From NCBI GenBank assembly GCA_045636065.1, contig JAZTWW010000019.1, positions 1-51,630 on the forward strand: 51,630 bases of DNA. The letters run 5' to 3'. Position numbers and translations under genes: made by a program. Of the stretch, positions 7,962-16,431 are shown one piece after another. Each line of letters opens with the position of its first letter. Position 1 is the stretch's first letter. This stretch comes from RGIG5050 sp045636065. Lineage in GTDB: Bacteria; Verrucomicrobiota; Kiritimatiellia; RFP12; UBA1067. The notes beneath the pieces were generated by a model. The model had not been told where the DNA came from and did not search any database. It saw only the letters and a list, made by a program, of their open reading frames with translations.

Positions 7962-9140
7962 GTGCCGCTTAGACATGTGATGTATGCCTATTTCGAATAT
8001 GGCGAAACTGCCAGATATGTCGTTGTAAGGCGCATTCCTGGTGGTTATGAGGCGTACGGCCGAAGATTTCCGAAAGAGTCGGCCGCATCGGGAGAGATGG
8101 CCCTTAGGCTCAAATCCGCCCTTATGGGGACAGTCTCCCGCCCCCTCGAAAAGGAGTCTGGCACCGTTTCATCGCTCTACAAAAAGGAGTCTGGCACCGA
8201 AAAAAGTGAGACTGTCCCCAATCCCCGCCCACCATCCGCCGTTATCCTCGCCCCCGGCGTTCCCCGGTACGTGGCGGATACATTCGTCTCCATTTTTGGC
8301 CCGTCAAATGTCTTCACCGGGGAACTTGAGGAGCCCCGCGTCCTTATCGCCCGCTATTCCGCCCTTGAAGGTCCTCCCTATTGGTGGTCGCCACCCGATT
8401 CCGCCAATTGGGAAGTGGGAACCGGCAAAGGGGGAAATGTTGACAATTGGGAATTGGAAACTGGTATTGGCAACACTGGCAACATTGGCAACAATAATCC
8501 GGTACCTGGGGACAGTCTCCCACTCCGGCATATAACGGCGAGGATCGGGAAGGGCAGATACGGCGTTTCGGTGATGGCTGAGGACGCCGGTGGAATCGCG
8601 GTCGAATGCGGCGTCTGGTCGCCAGTCAAGAGGAGAATCCTGAAGGCGGAAGAGGAACTCTCCCGCCTCAAGTGCCGCTTCTCGGAGGCGAACCCCGGGG
8701 CAACCGTGATGCAGAAGCGAATCTTTGCCGAGGTCGCCGCCAGGCACCTTACATTCAGGAGCCTGTCCCCACAAAATGGGAGTCTGGCACCAAAGGATGG
8801 GAGTCTGGCACCGGAAGAAAACTGGGGACAGTCTCCGGAAAAAAGGAGTCTGGCACCAGATGGCGGGGCGGAAAACTGGGGACAGGCCCCAGGAAAGTGT
8901 GACATTTTGGCGCAAAATGGGAGTCTTGCACCGGAAAAAAGGAGTCTGGCACCAAAAAACTGGGGACTGTCCCCAATTGAGTGTGACATTTTGCGCCAGG
9001 TGGCGAATTTTGTCACACGGTACAATGCGGTTGTGGTGGTGGAGGAGGAAGTGGCAGGAACGAGGCTGGCGGGGGGCTTGGTGGCAGCGTTCGGCCACGG
9101 GCGCGTATTCCTGCCGCCAGAACTCCCAAATTATCCTTGA
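7962..9140 (+). CDS. unknown protein carrying several in-frame short-repeat insertions
   Basis: I do not recognise the family. GTG at 7962 follows AAGGAGG at 7950-7956, a clear start; the frame gives 392 residues. Segments that look like ordinary protein (about 1-55, 90-140, 185-265 and 345-392) alternate with peptides encoded by interspersed repeats. These are KESGT twice near 65-80, a Gly/Asn-rich GIGNTGNIGN stretch near 165-175, and a ~75-residue block near 266-342 built from GSLAP, RSLAP, WGQSP and CDIL units. Removing these would leave about 250 residues. The gene lies just before the alaS promoter. No signal peptide is seen. Whether the extended protein is made is unknown. Confidence 0.6.
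   Translation: MPLRHVMYAYFEYGETARYVVVRRIPGGYEAYGRRFPKESAASGEMALRLKSALMGTVSRPLEKESGTVSSLYKKESGTEKSETVPNPRPPSAVILAPGVPRYVADTFVSIFGPSNVFTGELEEPRVLIARYSALEGPPYWWSPPDSANWEVGTGKGGNVDNWELETGIGNTGNIGNNNPVPGDSLPLRHITARIGKGRYGVSVMAEDAGGIAVECGVWSPVKRRILKAEEELSRLKCRFSEANPGATVMQKRIFAEVAARHLTFRSLSPQNGSLAPKDGSLAPEENWGQSPEKRSLAPDGGAENWGQAPGKCDILAQNGSLAPEKRSLAPKNWGLSPIECDILRQVANFVTRYNAVVVVEEEVAGTRLAGGLVAAFGHGRVFLPPELPNYP
8761..9018. repeat. dense block of GGAGTCTGGCACC, GGGGACTGTCCCC and GTGTGACATTTT repeats
   Basis: Inside the unknown gene: five copies of GGAGTCTGGCACC (or GGAGTCTTGCACC), several GGGGACAGTC/GGGGACTGTCCCC units, and two GTGTGACATTTTG units. The second of these forms an inverted repeat with TTTTGTCACAC (8981-9018). 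The block contains long stop-free frames on both strands. Confidence 0.8.
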
Positions 9141-9165
9141 GTTGAAGGGGGATTTGGAGTATAAT
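9137..9165 (+). promoter_or_regulatory. alaS promoter
   Basis: TTGAGT at 9137-9142, a 17-bp spacer and TATAAT at 9160-9165. The -35 box overlaps the stop of the preceding gene. The ~95-base leader holds two direct repeats, GGATTGCAGTTGCC and GGATTGCAGTCGCC, near 9185-9222. Confidence 0.75.
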
Positions 9166-9262
9166 ACACAGACCTTGTTTGCGGGGGATTGCAGTTGCCG
9201 TCCGGCGGATTGCAGTCGCCATGTCGCATCAAGGCGGATTTCAACCAAGGAAAAGAAAAGAG

Positions 9263-11071
9263 ATGAACAATCTTACAGCGGATGAACTGCGGGAGGCGTA
9301 CCTCTCGTTCTTCGAGTCTAAGGGCCACAAGCGCATTTCCGGGGCTAGCGTCATACCGGAGAACGATCCGACCGTTCTCTTCACCACGGCCGGCATGCAC
9401 CCGCTCGTGCCGTACCTTATGGGCGCGATGGCGCACCCGGCCGGAACTCGCCTGACGGACGTGCAGAAGTGCATCCGCACCGGCGACATCGATGCCGTCG
9501 GCGACAGCGCCCATCTCACCTTCTTCGAGATGCTCGGCAACTGGAGCCTCAACGACTACTTCAAGAAGGAAGCCATCTCCTGGAGCTTCGAGTTCCTCAC
9601 GACCGTCCTCGGCTTCTCCCCCGACCAGCTCAGCGTCACCGTCTTCCAGGGCGAGGAGGGCATCCCCGCCGACGAGGAGGCCGCCTCGATATGGCGCAGC
9701 CTCGGCATCCCCGACGAGCGCATCTACCGCCTCCCCCGCGAGGACAACTGGTGGGGCCCCGCCGGCACGACAGGCCCCTGCGGCCCCGACACCGAGATGT
9801 TCATCGACACCGGCAAGGAGAAGTGCGGCCCCGACTGCCGCCCCGGCTGCCACTGCGGCAAGTACATCGAGATCTGGAACGACGTCTTCATGCAGTACAA
9901 CAAGAACGCGGAAGGCGTCTTCGAGCCCCTCGGCCGCCACAACGTCGATACGGGCATGGGCGTCGAGCGCACGGTCTGCATGCTCTCTGGCGCGCCCACG
10001 GTGTACGACACCGAAATCTTCGCGCCGATCATGGCGAAGATCGAGGAGCTTTCCACGACGACCCCAGCCGATCCCGAACTTGCGCTCAAGTCGAAGCGCA
10101 TAATCGCCGACCACATGAGGACCGCGACTTTCATCCTCTGCGATCCCAAGGGCGGCGTCAAGCCGGGTAACATCGGCGCGAACTACGTCCTGAGGCGCCT
10201 GATCCGCCGCGCGGTGAGATACAGCCGCTTCCTCGGCATCGCCCCGGGCTTCACGGCCGCGCTCGCCGAGACGATAAGCGCAAAGTACGCGCACGTCTAT
10301 CCCGAGCTCAAGGTGAACCTCCCCCAGTGCATCGCCGATCTCAAGGCCGAGGAGGACCGCTTCAACCAGACGCTCGACAAGGGCGAGGCGATGTTCATGA
10401 AAGTGGCCCAGGCCCTCAAGGACCATGGCCAGAGCGAGATAAGCGGCAAGACGGCCTTCAAGCTATACGACACGTTCGGCTTCCCGTTCGAGATGACGCT
10501 CGAGATGGCCGAAAAGGAGGGCTTCACCGTCGACAAGGCCGGCTTCGAGGAGGCCAACAGGAAGCACCAGGAGCTCAGCCGCACGACAAGCGCCGGCTCC
10601 TTCAAGGCGGGCCTTCAGGACAACAGCGAGGTCGTCACGAGGATGCACACCGCAACGCACCTCCTCCATGCCGCGCTCCACAAGGTCCTTGGCCCCACGG
10701 CCAACCAGAAGGGTTCCAACATCACCCCCGAGCGTCTGCGCTTCGACTTTACCTGGGGCGACAAGATGACCCCCGAGCAGATAAAGGAGGTCGAGGATCT
10801 CGTCAACGGCTGGATCAAGGCGGCGCTCCCCGTGGCCGTCAAGACGACCACCGTCGAAGAGGCCAAGAAGGAGGGCGCAATGGCCCTTTTCGGAGCCAAG
10901 TACGGCGACGAGGTGACGCTCTACACGATAGGCGACGGCATCTCGCGCGAGATCTGCTGCGGGCCGCACGTCAAGAACACGAGCGAGCTTGGAAGCTTCA
11001 AGATCCAGAAGGAGCAGAGTTCGTCCGCCGGCGTGAGGCGCATCAAGGCCGTAATCGGCAACCTCTCCTGA
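9263..11071 (+). CDS. alaS: alanyl-tRNA synthetase, short form without C-terminal domain
   Basis: Charges tRNA-Ala with alanine in the cytoplasm. ATG at 9263 gives 602 residues; family members are usually about 870. The class II catalytic core (FTTAGMHPLVPYL, FFEMLGNWSLNDYF, WWGPAGTTGPCGPDTE, DTGMGVERT) is complete. The editing domain keeps its zinc residues, HTATHLLH near residue 462 and CxxxH (CCGPH) near 566-570, and then the protein stops at SAGVRRIKAVIGN. The usual DHHA1/C-Ala region that dimerises and binds the tRNA elbow is absent. There is no frameshift signature: the stop is followed at once by rimO. It has its own promoter at 9137. The product is certain; the compact form is the oddity. 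Confidence 0.95.
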   Translation: MNNLTADELREAYLSFFESKGHKRISGASVIPENDPTVLFTTAGMHPLVPYLMGAMAHPAGTRLTDVQKCIRTGDIDAVGDSAHLTFFEMLGNWSLNDYFKKEAISWSFEFLTTVLGFSPDQLSVTVFQGEEGIPADEEAASIWRSLGIPDERIYRLPREDNWWGPAGTTGPCGPDTEMFIDTGKEKCGPDCRPGCHCGKYIEIWNDVFMQYNKNAEGVFEPLGRHNVDTGMGVERTVCMLSGAPTVYDTEIFAPIMAKIEELSTTTPADPELALKSKRIIADHMRTATFILCDPKGGVKPGNIGANYVLRRLIRRAVRYSRFLGIAPGFTAALAETISAKYAHVYPELKVNLPQCIADLKAEEDRFNQTLDKGEAMFMKVAQALKDHGQSEISGKTAFKLYDTFGFPFEMTLEMAEKEGFTVDKAGFEEANRKHQELSRTTSAGSFKAGLQDNSEVVTRMHTATHLLHAALHKVLGPTANQKGSNITPERLRFDFTWGDKMTPEQIKEVEDLVNGWIKAALPVAVKTTTVEEAKKEGAMALFGAKYGDEVTLYTIGDGISREICCGPHVKNTSELGSFKIQKEQSSSAGVRRIKAVIGNLS

Positions 11072-11094
11072 TTCCTTTCTTGGGGGGTGAGTCC

Positions 11095-12453
11095 ATGGGA
11101 GCGAGAAAACCAAAGGCGGGTGGAGCGGACCTTAAGCCCAGCGTCGGCTTTGTGGCGCTAGGCTGCGCCAAGAATACCGTCGATCTCCAGGTCATGGCCG
11201 GCCATCTTCTCAAGGCCGGCTTCAAGCTCGCCCCATCGGCCGACGAGGCCGACATAGTGATCGTCAACACGTGCGCCTTCATCGAGGCGGCGCGCGAGGA
11301 GGCCGTCTCCGAGATAGCCCGCGCCGTCGAGATGAAGCGCCAGGGGCTCGTCAAGGCCGTTGTCGCCGCCGGGTGCTTCGTACAGCGCTACAGGGAAAGG
11401 CTCGCCCCGCTCTTTCCCGATGTCGACGCCTTCCTCGGCATCGATTCCATAGACAGGATCGCGGATGTCCTTGAGAAGCTTCCCTCATCGGCCGGAAAGC
11501 GCCCCGTTCTCGTCCCTCCAGGGCAGGCGAAGAAGGTTTTCGACCCGCCCGTAAAGGCTCTCAGGTTCTCTGGGGCTGCCTTCGCCTACCTCAAGATCGC
11601 CGAAGGGTGCGCGCACCGCTGCGCATACTGCGCAATCCCTGCGATACGCGGGCCCTACAGAAGCCGCAGCCTCGACTCGATCGTGGCCGAGGCGCGCGAG
11701 CTTGTCGCAACAGGCGTAAAGGAGCTTAACGTAATAGCGCAGGACCCGATGCTCTACGGCGTCGATCTTAAGCCCAAGCTCGATCTCGTTGCGCTTCTTA
11801 ACGCCATCGACGCCATCGAGGGCGACTTCCGCGTGCGCGTCCTCTACTCCTACCCGAGCGAGATAACCGATTCGTTCCTCGCCTGGATGAATACAAGCCC
11901 CCACGCCGTAAAATACATCGACGTACCTTTGCAGCATACCGACCCAGCCGTTCTTGAGCGGATGTGCAGGAAGGGGGCCATCAAGGCGACGCTTGAAGCC
12001 GCGAAGAGGCTCAGGGCGGCCGTTCCCGGCGTCACTTTGAGAACGACCGTCATGACCGGCTTCCCGGGCGAGACCCAGAAGCGTTTCGAGCGTATGCTCG
12101 CCGATTTGAAGGAGATGGCCTTCGACCACCTTGGCGCGTTCGCCTTCTCCCCCGAAGAGGGGACTTTGGCCGCCGGGATGGGCGGAAGGCCGTCTAAGGC
12201 CGTCGCCGAAGAGAGGCTCAAGGCCGTTATGCGCCAGCAGCGCGCAATCTGGCGCTCGATCGCCAAGCGTATGCTCGGCGGCACGTTCAAGGCGCTTGCC
12301 GTGGCGCCCACCGTCGCGAGGCTCGAGAGCCAGGCCCCCGAGGTGGACGGCGAGGTGAGGCTCGTGGGCGGCGTAGCCAAGGTCGGCGAGTGGATCGACG
12401 TCAAGCTCGTCAAGGTTTCAGGCTTCGACTTCGAGGGCGTGGTGGTGAAATGA
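11095..12453 (+). CDS. rimO: ribosomal protein uS12 methylthiotransferase RimO
   Basis: A radical-SAM enzyme that adds a methylthio group to an aspartate of ribosomal protein S12. 452 residues from ATG 11095, with a G-rich ribosome-binding site at about 11082. The N-terminal UPF0004 domain has cysteines in LGCAKNT, NTCAF and AAGCF for one cluster. The radical-SAM CxxxCxxC (CAHRCAYC) lies near 172-179, and a TRAM domain forms the C-terminus. IAQDPMLYGVD fits RimO better than MiaB. It follows alaS by 23 bases and overlaps the antiporter start by 4 bases (ATGA), so the three are probably translationally coupled. Confidence 0.93.
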   Translation: MGARKPKAGGADLKPSVGFVALGCAKNTVDLQVMAGHLLKAGFKLAPSADEADIVIVNTCAFIEAAREEAVSEIARAVEMKRQGLVKAVVAAGCFVQRYRERLAPLFPDVDAFLGIDSIDRIADVLEKLPSSAGKRPVLVPPGQAKKVFDPPVKALRFSGAAFAYLKIAEGCAHRCAYCAIPAIRGPYRSRSLDSIVAEARELVATGVKELNVIAQDPMLYGVDLKPKLDLVALLNAIDAIEGDFRVRVLYSYPSEITDSFLAWMNTSPHAVKYIDVPLQHTDPAVLERMCRKGAIKATLEAAKRLRAAVPGVTLRTTVMTGFPGETQKRFERMLADLKEMAFDHLGAFAFSPEEGTLAAGMGGRPSKAVAEERLKAVMRQQRAIWRSIAKRMLGGTFKALAVAPTVARLESQAPEVDGEVRLVGGVAKVGEWIDVKLVKVSGFDFEGVVVK

Positions 12454-14792
12454 CTGAAAGCGCGTTCTTCCAGGATCTGGCGCTTCTCATGAGCGTGGTT
12501 GGCGTAGTGTGCGTCATCTTCGCGCATTTCAAATGGCCCAAGGTGATCGGGTACCTTCTCGCCGGCATGCTCTTGAGCCCTCACGTCTGGGGCGGCGGCG
12601 GATTCATAGCGGACCTCCAGTCCGTGACGACGATCGGCCAGCTCGGAATCGTCTTTCTCATGTTCGCGCTCGGGCTTGAGTTCAGCCCGAGCGACATGAA
12701 GAGGATAAAGGGCGTGGCGATGCCCACTGCGATATTCGATTCCGTCATGATGATCGCCATAGGCTACACCGTAGGGCGGCGCCTGTTCGGGTGGGACACC
12801 GTCCCCTCGCTCTTCCTCGGCGCCGCCATATGCGACAGCGCCACCACGCTTCTCACCAAGACGATCAGCGAGATGGGCTGGGGCTCGCGGCCGTTTGTGA
12901 GGTACATATTCGGCACCACCATCGGCGAGGACATCCTTTGCGTCGGCGTCCTGGCGCTCGTCGTCGGGGTGGCGCACGGGAGCGGCATAAGCCTGGGGGC
13001 GGTCGGCTTCAGCCTCGGGGCGCTTGCGATCTTCTTCGTGGCCGTGCTCGTCTTCGGCCTTGTGTTCGTCCCGAGGACGCTCAATTTCGTCGGCAGGATG
13101 AAGGATCCCGAGGCGCTTCTTCTCGTGCTTCTAGGCGTATGCTTCTTCGTGAGCTGGGTCGCCTTCAAGCTCGATTTCTCGCTTGCGCTAGGGGCTTTCC
13201 TGGTCGGCATCCTTGGCGCGTGCAGCCGCGTCCACCATAAGCTCATCGAGCTTGTCGCCCCTTTAAGGAGCATGTTTGCGGCCGTGTTCTTCGTATCGAT
13301 CGGCGTTCTCGTCGATCCCATGGCGTGCCTTGCCAACTGGGGCGCCATCCTGACGCTCGTCGCCGTCGTCATAATCGGCAAGTCGCTCAACATCTTCACG
13401 ATGAGTGTACTTGCCGGGCAGAGCGTCAAGGCGGGCGTCCAGACTGGCATGGGGCTTGCGCAGATAGGCGAGTTCGCATACATGGTGGCGCTCCTCTACA
13501 TGACCGAGACGAACGACACCCAGAACCCGATGTACCAGATAGTCGTGGGGGTGAGCCTTATAACGACGATCCTCAACCCCGCGATAATGCGCGCCTCGGA
13601 CCATGTCGGCGACTGGATGGAATCTCACATGCCCAACAGGCTTGGAGGCCTCATCTCCGCCTACCACGACTGGCTCAAGCGCTACCGCGAGGCGAACGTC
13701 CCCGGCCCCCTGAAGCGCCACATAAGAATGCGCTTGATGTGGCTCGGGATAATCGCGCTTTTGCACATGGCCGTCTTCATAACGGCCTCGATGCTCATCT
13801 CGGTCGACTGGACCGGCCTTTCGCACTTCTTCGATGCGCACAAGAGGGCTTTCTTCTCCTTTGGCGTGAACCTCTTCAGCATTGTGGCGCTCTATCCCAT
13901 ATACTTCATCGGCCGCTCGCTCGGGCGCGACATAGGCTTCGTCCTCACGGGCGGGCGCACGGCCCAGCGCAACCGCAAGAACCGCCGCTGGATAGGGGCG
14001 GTCCAGACGATTGTCGCCTGGTTCCTCACGGCCGCGCTCATCGCCGTGGCGCTTCTCCACCTCGCGCTCGTCAATGTGCACCTCCTCCCAGACGAGCCTA
14101 TCGCGCGCTTCGTCCTCTTCTTTATGATGGTCATAATAGGAATCTTCGGCTGGAGCCGCTTCAGGCGCGCCGGCAAGGCGGCGGGCTTCCGCTTCACCGA
14201 GGCCCTCCAGGCCGAGCGCAAGCGCACCGAGGAGGCCGCGCGCAACGCCAAGCGCGGCGTCACGGTAAAGGCGCTTTCCGTCCCGAGCGACTACTGGCAG
14301 GAGTTCACCATCGAGGAGGGGACTCTGGCCGACGGCAGGAGCATCAAGGAGCTTGACATCCGCGCCCGCACGGGGGCGAGCATAGTCGCCGTCGAGCGCG
14401 ACGGCGCACGCAACAGGAACCCCGGCGCGAACTGGCGCTTCCAGAAGGGCGACATCGTTGCGGTGATCGGGGATCCCGGGCACATGGCGGCTTTCAAGGA
14501 CCTTATGGCCGAAAAGGCGCAAGAGGCCCATTCGAACGAGTTCCTCAAGGAGTTCAGGATATCGAAGGGCTCGTTCGCGGTTGGACGCAGCATCAAGGAG
14601 CTCGATATCCGCGCCCGTACGGGTGTGAGCGTCGTTGCCGTGGTAAGGGGCGGCGTAAAGAACAGGAACCCCGGGGCGGCGTGGCGTTTCGAGGCGGGCG
14701 ATATCGCATCGGCCATTGGAGACGCGGGGCAGCTTATGGCGTTCGGCGAGCTTATGTCCACGGGCAACGGTGCATTCAAGGCGGAGGGATGA
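12450..14792 (+). CDS. CPA2-family cation:proton antiporter with two RCK_C domains
   Basis: 780 residues. The N-terminal ~400 residues form a Na+/H+-exchanger (KefB/CPA2-like) membrane domain: GYLLAGMLLSPHVWGG, FALGLEFSP, IGEDILC and GAFLVGILG. A second group of hydrophobic segments lies near 430-580, which is unusual after the transporter core. The cytoplasmic tail carries two near-identical RCK_C (TrkA-C) modules, about 610-690 and 705-775, both with GRSIKELDIRARTG and NRNPGA. They look like a recent duplication and probably sense a ligand gating K+ or Na+ exchange. The RCK_N Rossmann domain found in KefB is not seen. The start overlaps the rimO stop. Confidence 0.88.
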   Translation: MTESAFFQDLALLMSVVGVVCVIFAHFKWPKVIGYLLAGMLLSPHVWGGGGFIADLQSVTTIGQLGIVFLMFALGLEFSPSDMKRIKGVAMPTAIFDSVMMIAIGYTVGRRLFGWDTVPSLFLGAAICDSATTLLTKTISEMGWGSRPFVRYIFGTTIGEDILCVGVLALVVGVAHGSGISLGAVGFSLGALAIFFVAVLVFGLVFVPRTLNFVGRMKDPEALLLVLLGVCFFVSWVAFKLDFSLALGAFLVGILGACSRVHHKLIELVAPLRSMFAAVFFVSIGVLVDPMACLANWGAILTLVAVVIIGKSLNIFTMSVLAGQSVKAGVQTGMGLAQIGEFAYMVALLYMTETNDTQNPMYQIVVGVSLITTILNPAIMRASDHVGDWMESHMPNRLGGLISAYHDWLKRYREANVPGPLKRHIRMRLMWLGIIALLHMAVFITASMLISVDWTGLSHFFDAHKRAFFSFGVNLFSIVALYPIYFIGRSLGRDIGFVLTGGRTAQRNRKNRRWIGAVQTIVAWFLTAALIAVALLHLALVNVHLLPDEPIARFVLFFMMVIIGIFGWSRFRRAGKAAGFRFTEALQAERKRTEEAARNAKRGVTVKALSVPSDYWQEFTIEEGTLADGRSIKELDIRARTGASIVAVERDGARNRNPGANWRFQKGDIVAVIGDPGHMAAFKDLMAEKAQEAHSNEFLKEFRISKGSFAVGRSIKELDIRARTGVSVVAVVRGGVKNRNPGAAWRFEAGDIASAIGDAGQLMAFGELMSTGNGAFKAEG

Positions 14793-14797
14793 TCTAG

Positions 14798-15511
14798 GTG
14801 GGCAGGGCATTTTTCGTCTCCGGGATCGATACCGGCATCGGCAAGACGGTCGTCACGGGGCTTATAGCGAGATCGCTTCTGCGGCGCGGCGTCGATGCCA
14901 TAACGGTAAAGATGGTGCAGACGGGGTGCGACGGCTTCTCCGAGGACAGGGATGCGCACAGAGCCATGATGGCCCTTGAAGGCGCAAAGAGCGTCTTCCC
15001 CGAGGACGGCGAAGGCCTTACGGCTCCGCAGATATTCCGCTATCCCGCGAGTGCGCAGCTCGCTGCGCGCCTTGAGGGGCGCACGGTCGATGTCGAAAGG
15101 ATAGTCTCGTCCGTAAGGCTTGTCGCATCCCGCCACGCTGCGACTCTCGTCGAAGGGGCGGGCGGGCTTGCCGTCCCCCTTGACGACGGGACTTTTGCCG
15201 TGGATGTCGCCGCCCGGGAACAGTGGCCTCTCATCCTTGTAACGAGCGGCAGGCTCGGCTCCATAAACCACACCATCCTTTCCCTTGAAGCGGCCATGGT
15301 ACGCGGCATGGAGATATTGGGCGTCGTATTCAACGGCGGCTCGGGCGACGAGGATCCCGTGATAGCGGACGATGCCGCCTCCTTCACCGCAAGGTGGCTC
15401 GCAGCGAAGGGCGCATCTGCGCCTGTCGTACGTATGGGACGCGTCGAGGGCGGCGCCATCCCTTCCGGCATCGATGAGATTTCAGGTGCCATCGAGCGGA
15501 AAATATGGTAG
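14798..15511 (+). CDS. bioD: dethiobiotin synthetase
   Basis: ATP-dependent closure of the ureido ring in biotin synthesis, converting diaminopelargonate plus CO2 to dethiobiotin. 237 residues from GTG 14798, with GGAGGG about 8 bases upstream. The P-loop is GIDTGIGKT near residue 9; KMVQTGCDG and VEGAGGLAVPL are further family motifs. No other biotin gene is nearby; it is in the antiporter operon with a 5-base gap. The lpxL-type promoter overlaps its 3' end. Confidence 0.9.
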   Translation: MGRAFFVSGIDTGIGKTVVTGLIARSLLRRGVDAITVKMVQTGCDGFSEDRDAHRAMMALEGAKSVFPEDGEGLTAPQIFRYPASAQLAARLEGRTVDVERIVSSVRLVASRHAATLVEGAGGLAVPLDDGTFAVDVAAREQWPLILVTSGRLGSINHTILSLEAAMVRGMEILGVVFNGGSGDEDPVIADDAASFTARWLAAKGASAPVVRMGRVEGGAIPSGIDEISGAIERKIW

Positions 15512-15514
15512 AAT
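15486..15514 (+). promoter_or_regulatory. internal promoter for the lpxL-type gene
   Basis: GTGCCA at 15486-15491, a 17-bp spacer and TAGAAT at 15509-15514 with TGG directly before the -10. The spacer contains GCGGAAAATA, the motif shared by other promoters here. It lies within the end of bioD. Confidence 0.5.
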
Positions 15515-15540
15515 ACCCCGTGTTTGATGGAAAAGGGGGG

Positions 15541-16431
15541 ATGATGAGGTTTATCGAAACTATCTTAGGCTGGATCGTTTACGGGCTTCTCTGGACCGTG
15601 AACGCGCTTTTTGCGCTCCTGCCGGCAAAGAAGGCGTACGGTTTCGGCTGCGGCTTCGCGGCCATGCTGTATCCGTTCTTCCGCAAGAGGCGCAAGCTCT
15701 CGATCGACAACATAATGAAGGCGGGCATCACCTCCGACCCGGAAGAGGCCGCGAAGATCTCGAAGGATGCCTTCTGCCACCTTTCGGGGCATATATTCGA
15801 GGCCTTGAAGGTGCCTGGCGTAGTAACGAAGGACAACTGGCGCGAGCATCTCGATTTCAGCGAAGCCTCGCCCGCCGCCGCGAAGCTTCTTCTTGAAGAG
15901 ACTGATAGGCCCATTATCCTCGTAAGCTCGCACCACGGCGTGTGGGAGGCTGCGACCAACACGCTCTCCTTCGCGCGCCCGATGATCGCCATCGCAAGAA
16001 CGATGAACAACCCCTTGGCCGCCAAATGGATGAAGCGCCACCACTTCAGGGGCCCCGTCACCGTGATCGACAAGAAGAACGGCTTCACGCATGCGATAAT
16101 GGATCAGTGGGTGCGCGAATCGGCCGCCATGACGATCCTTGTGGACCAGCACTACTCGAAGGGCATGGAGCTCAAGTTCATGGGGCGCAGGGCCAAGTGC
16201 TTCACGAGCGCCACGCGCCTCGCAATCAAGACCGGCTACCCGATAGTCGTAGGGAGCTTCGTGAGGAAGGAGCCTTTCAAATACGCGCTCGTCGGCGGCG
16301 ATCCCGTGTCGTTCCCCAAGGGTACGGACATCGGCGAGGCCACGCAGCTTCTCAACGACAGGCTTGAGGACGCGATAAGGCGCTATCCTTCGCAGTACCT
16401 CTGGATGCACCGCAGGTGGAGGCTCGATTGA
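15541..16431 (+). CDS. lipid A biosynthesis (KDO2-lipid A) acyltransferase family protein
   Basis: LpxL/HtrB-family enzyme that transfers a secondary acyl chain to lipid A at the inner membrane. 296 residues from ATG 15541; ATG 15544 is equally possible behind the G-rich AAAAGGGGGG. An N-terminal membrane anchor (about 5-30) precedes the acyltransferase core. The catalytic HxxxxE appears as SHHGVWE, where most members have NHFGNWE, and IARTMNNP and VDQH follow. It implies lipopolysaccharide-type outer membrane lipid. It overlaps rarA at its stop codon. Confidence 0.88.
   Translation: MMRFIETILGWIVYGLLWTVNALFALLPAKKAYGFGCGFAAMLYPFFRKRRKLSIDNIMKAGITSDPEEAAKISKDAFCHLSGHIFEALKVPGVVTKDNWREHLDFSEASPAAAKLLLEETDRPIILVSSHHGVWEAATNTLSFARPMIAIARTMNNPLAAKWMKRHHFRGPVTVIDKKNGFTHAIMDQWVRESAAMTILVDQHYSKGMELKFMGRRAKCFTSATRLAIKTGYPIVVGSFVRKEPFKYALVGGDPVSFPKGTDIGEATQLLNDRLEDAIRRYPSQYLWMHRRWRLD

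Noticed and set aside
6548..7972. A 474-codon plus-strand open frame
   Set aside because: It runs antisense to the DUF3800 gene and through repeats; its product has no protein-like pattern, while the minus strand shows clear family motifs.
9131..10426. A 431-codon minus-strand frame across alaS
   Set aside because: Shadow of alaS with biased composition and no start signal.
10327..12453. A 708-codon frame suggesting a fusion ahead of RimO
   Set aside because: The first ~255 codons are alaS in the wrong frame; RimO begins at ATG 11095 with its own ribosome-binding site.
12131..14810. Several minus-strand frames up to 515 codons across rimO and the antiporter
   Set aside because: All are antisense to recognised genes and have no motifs.
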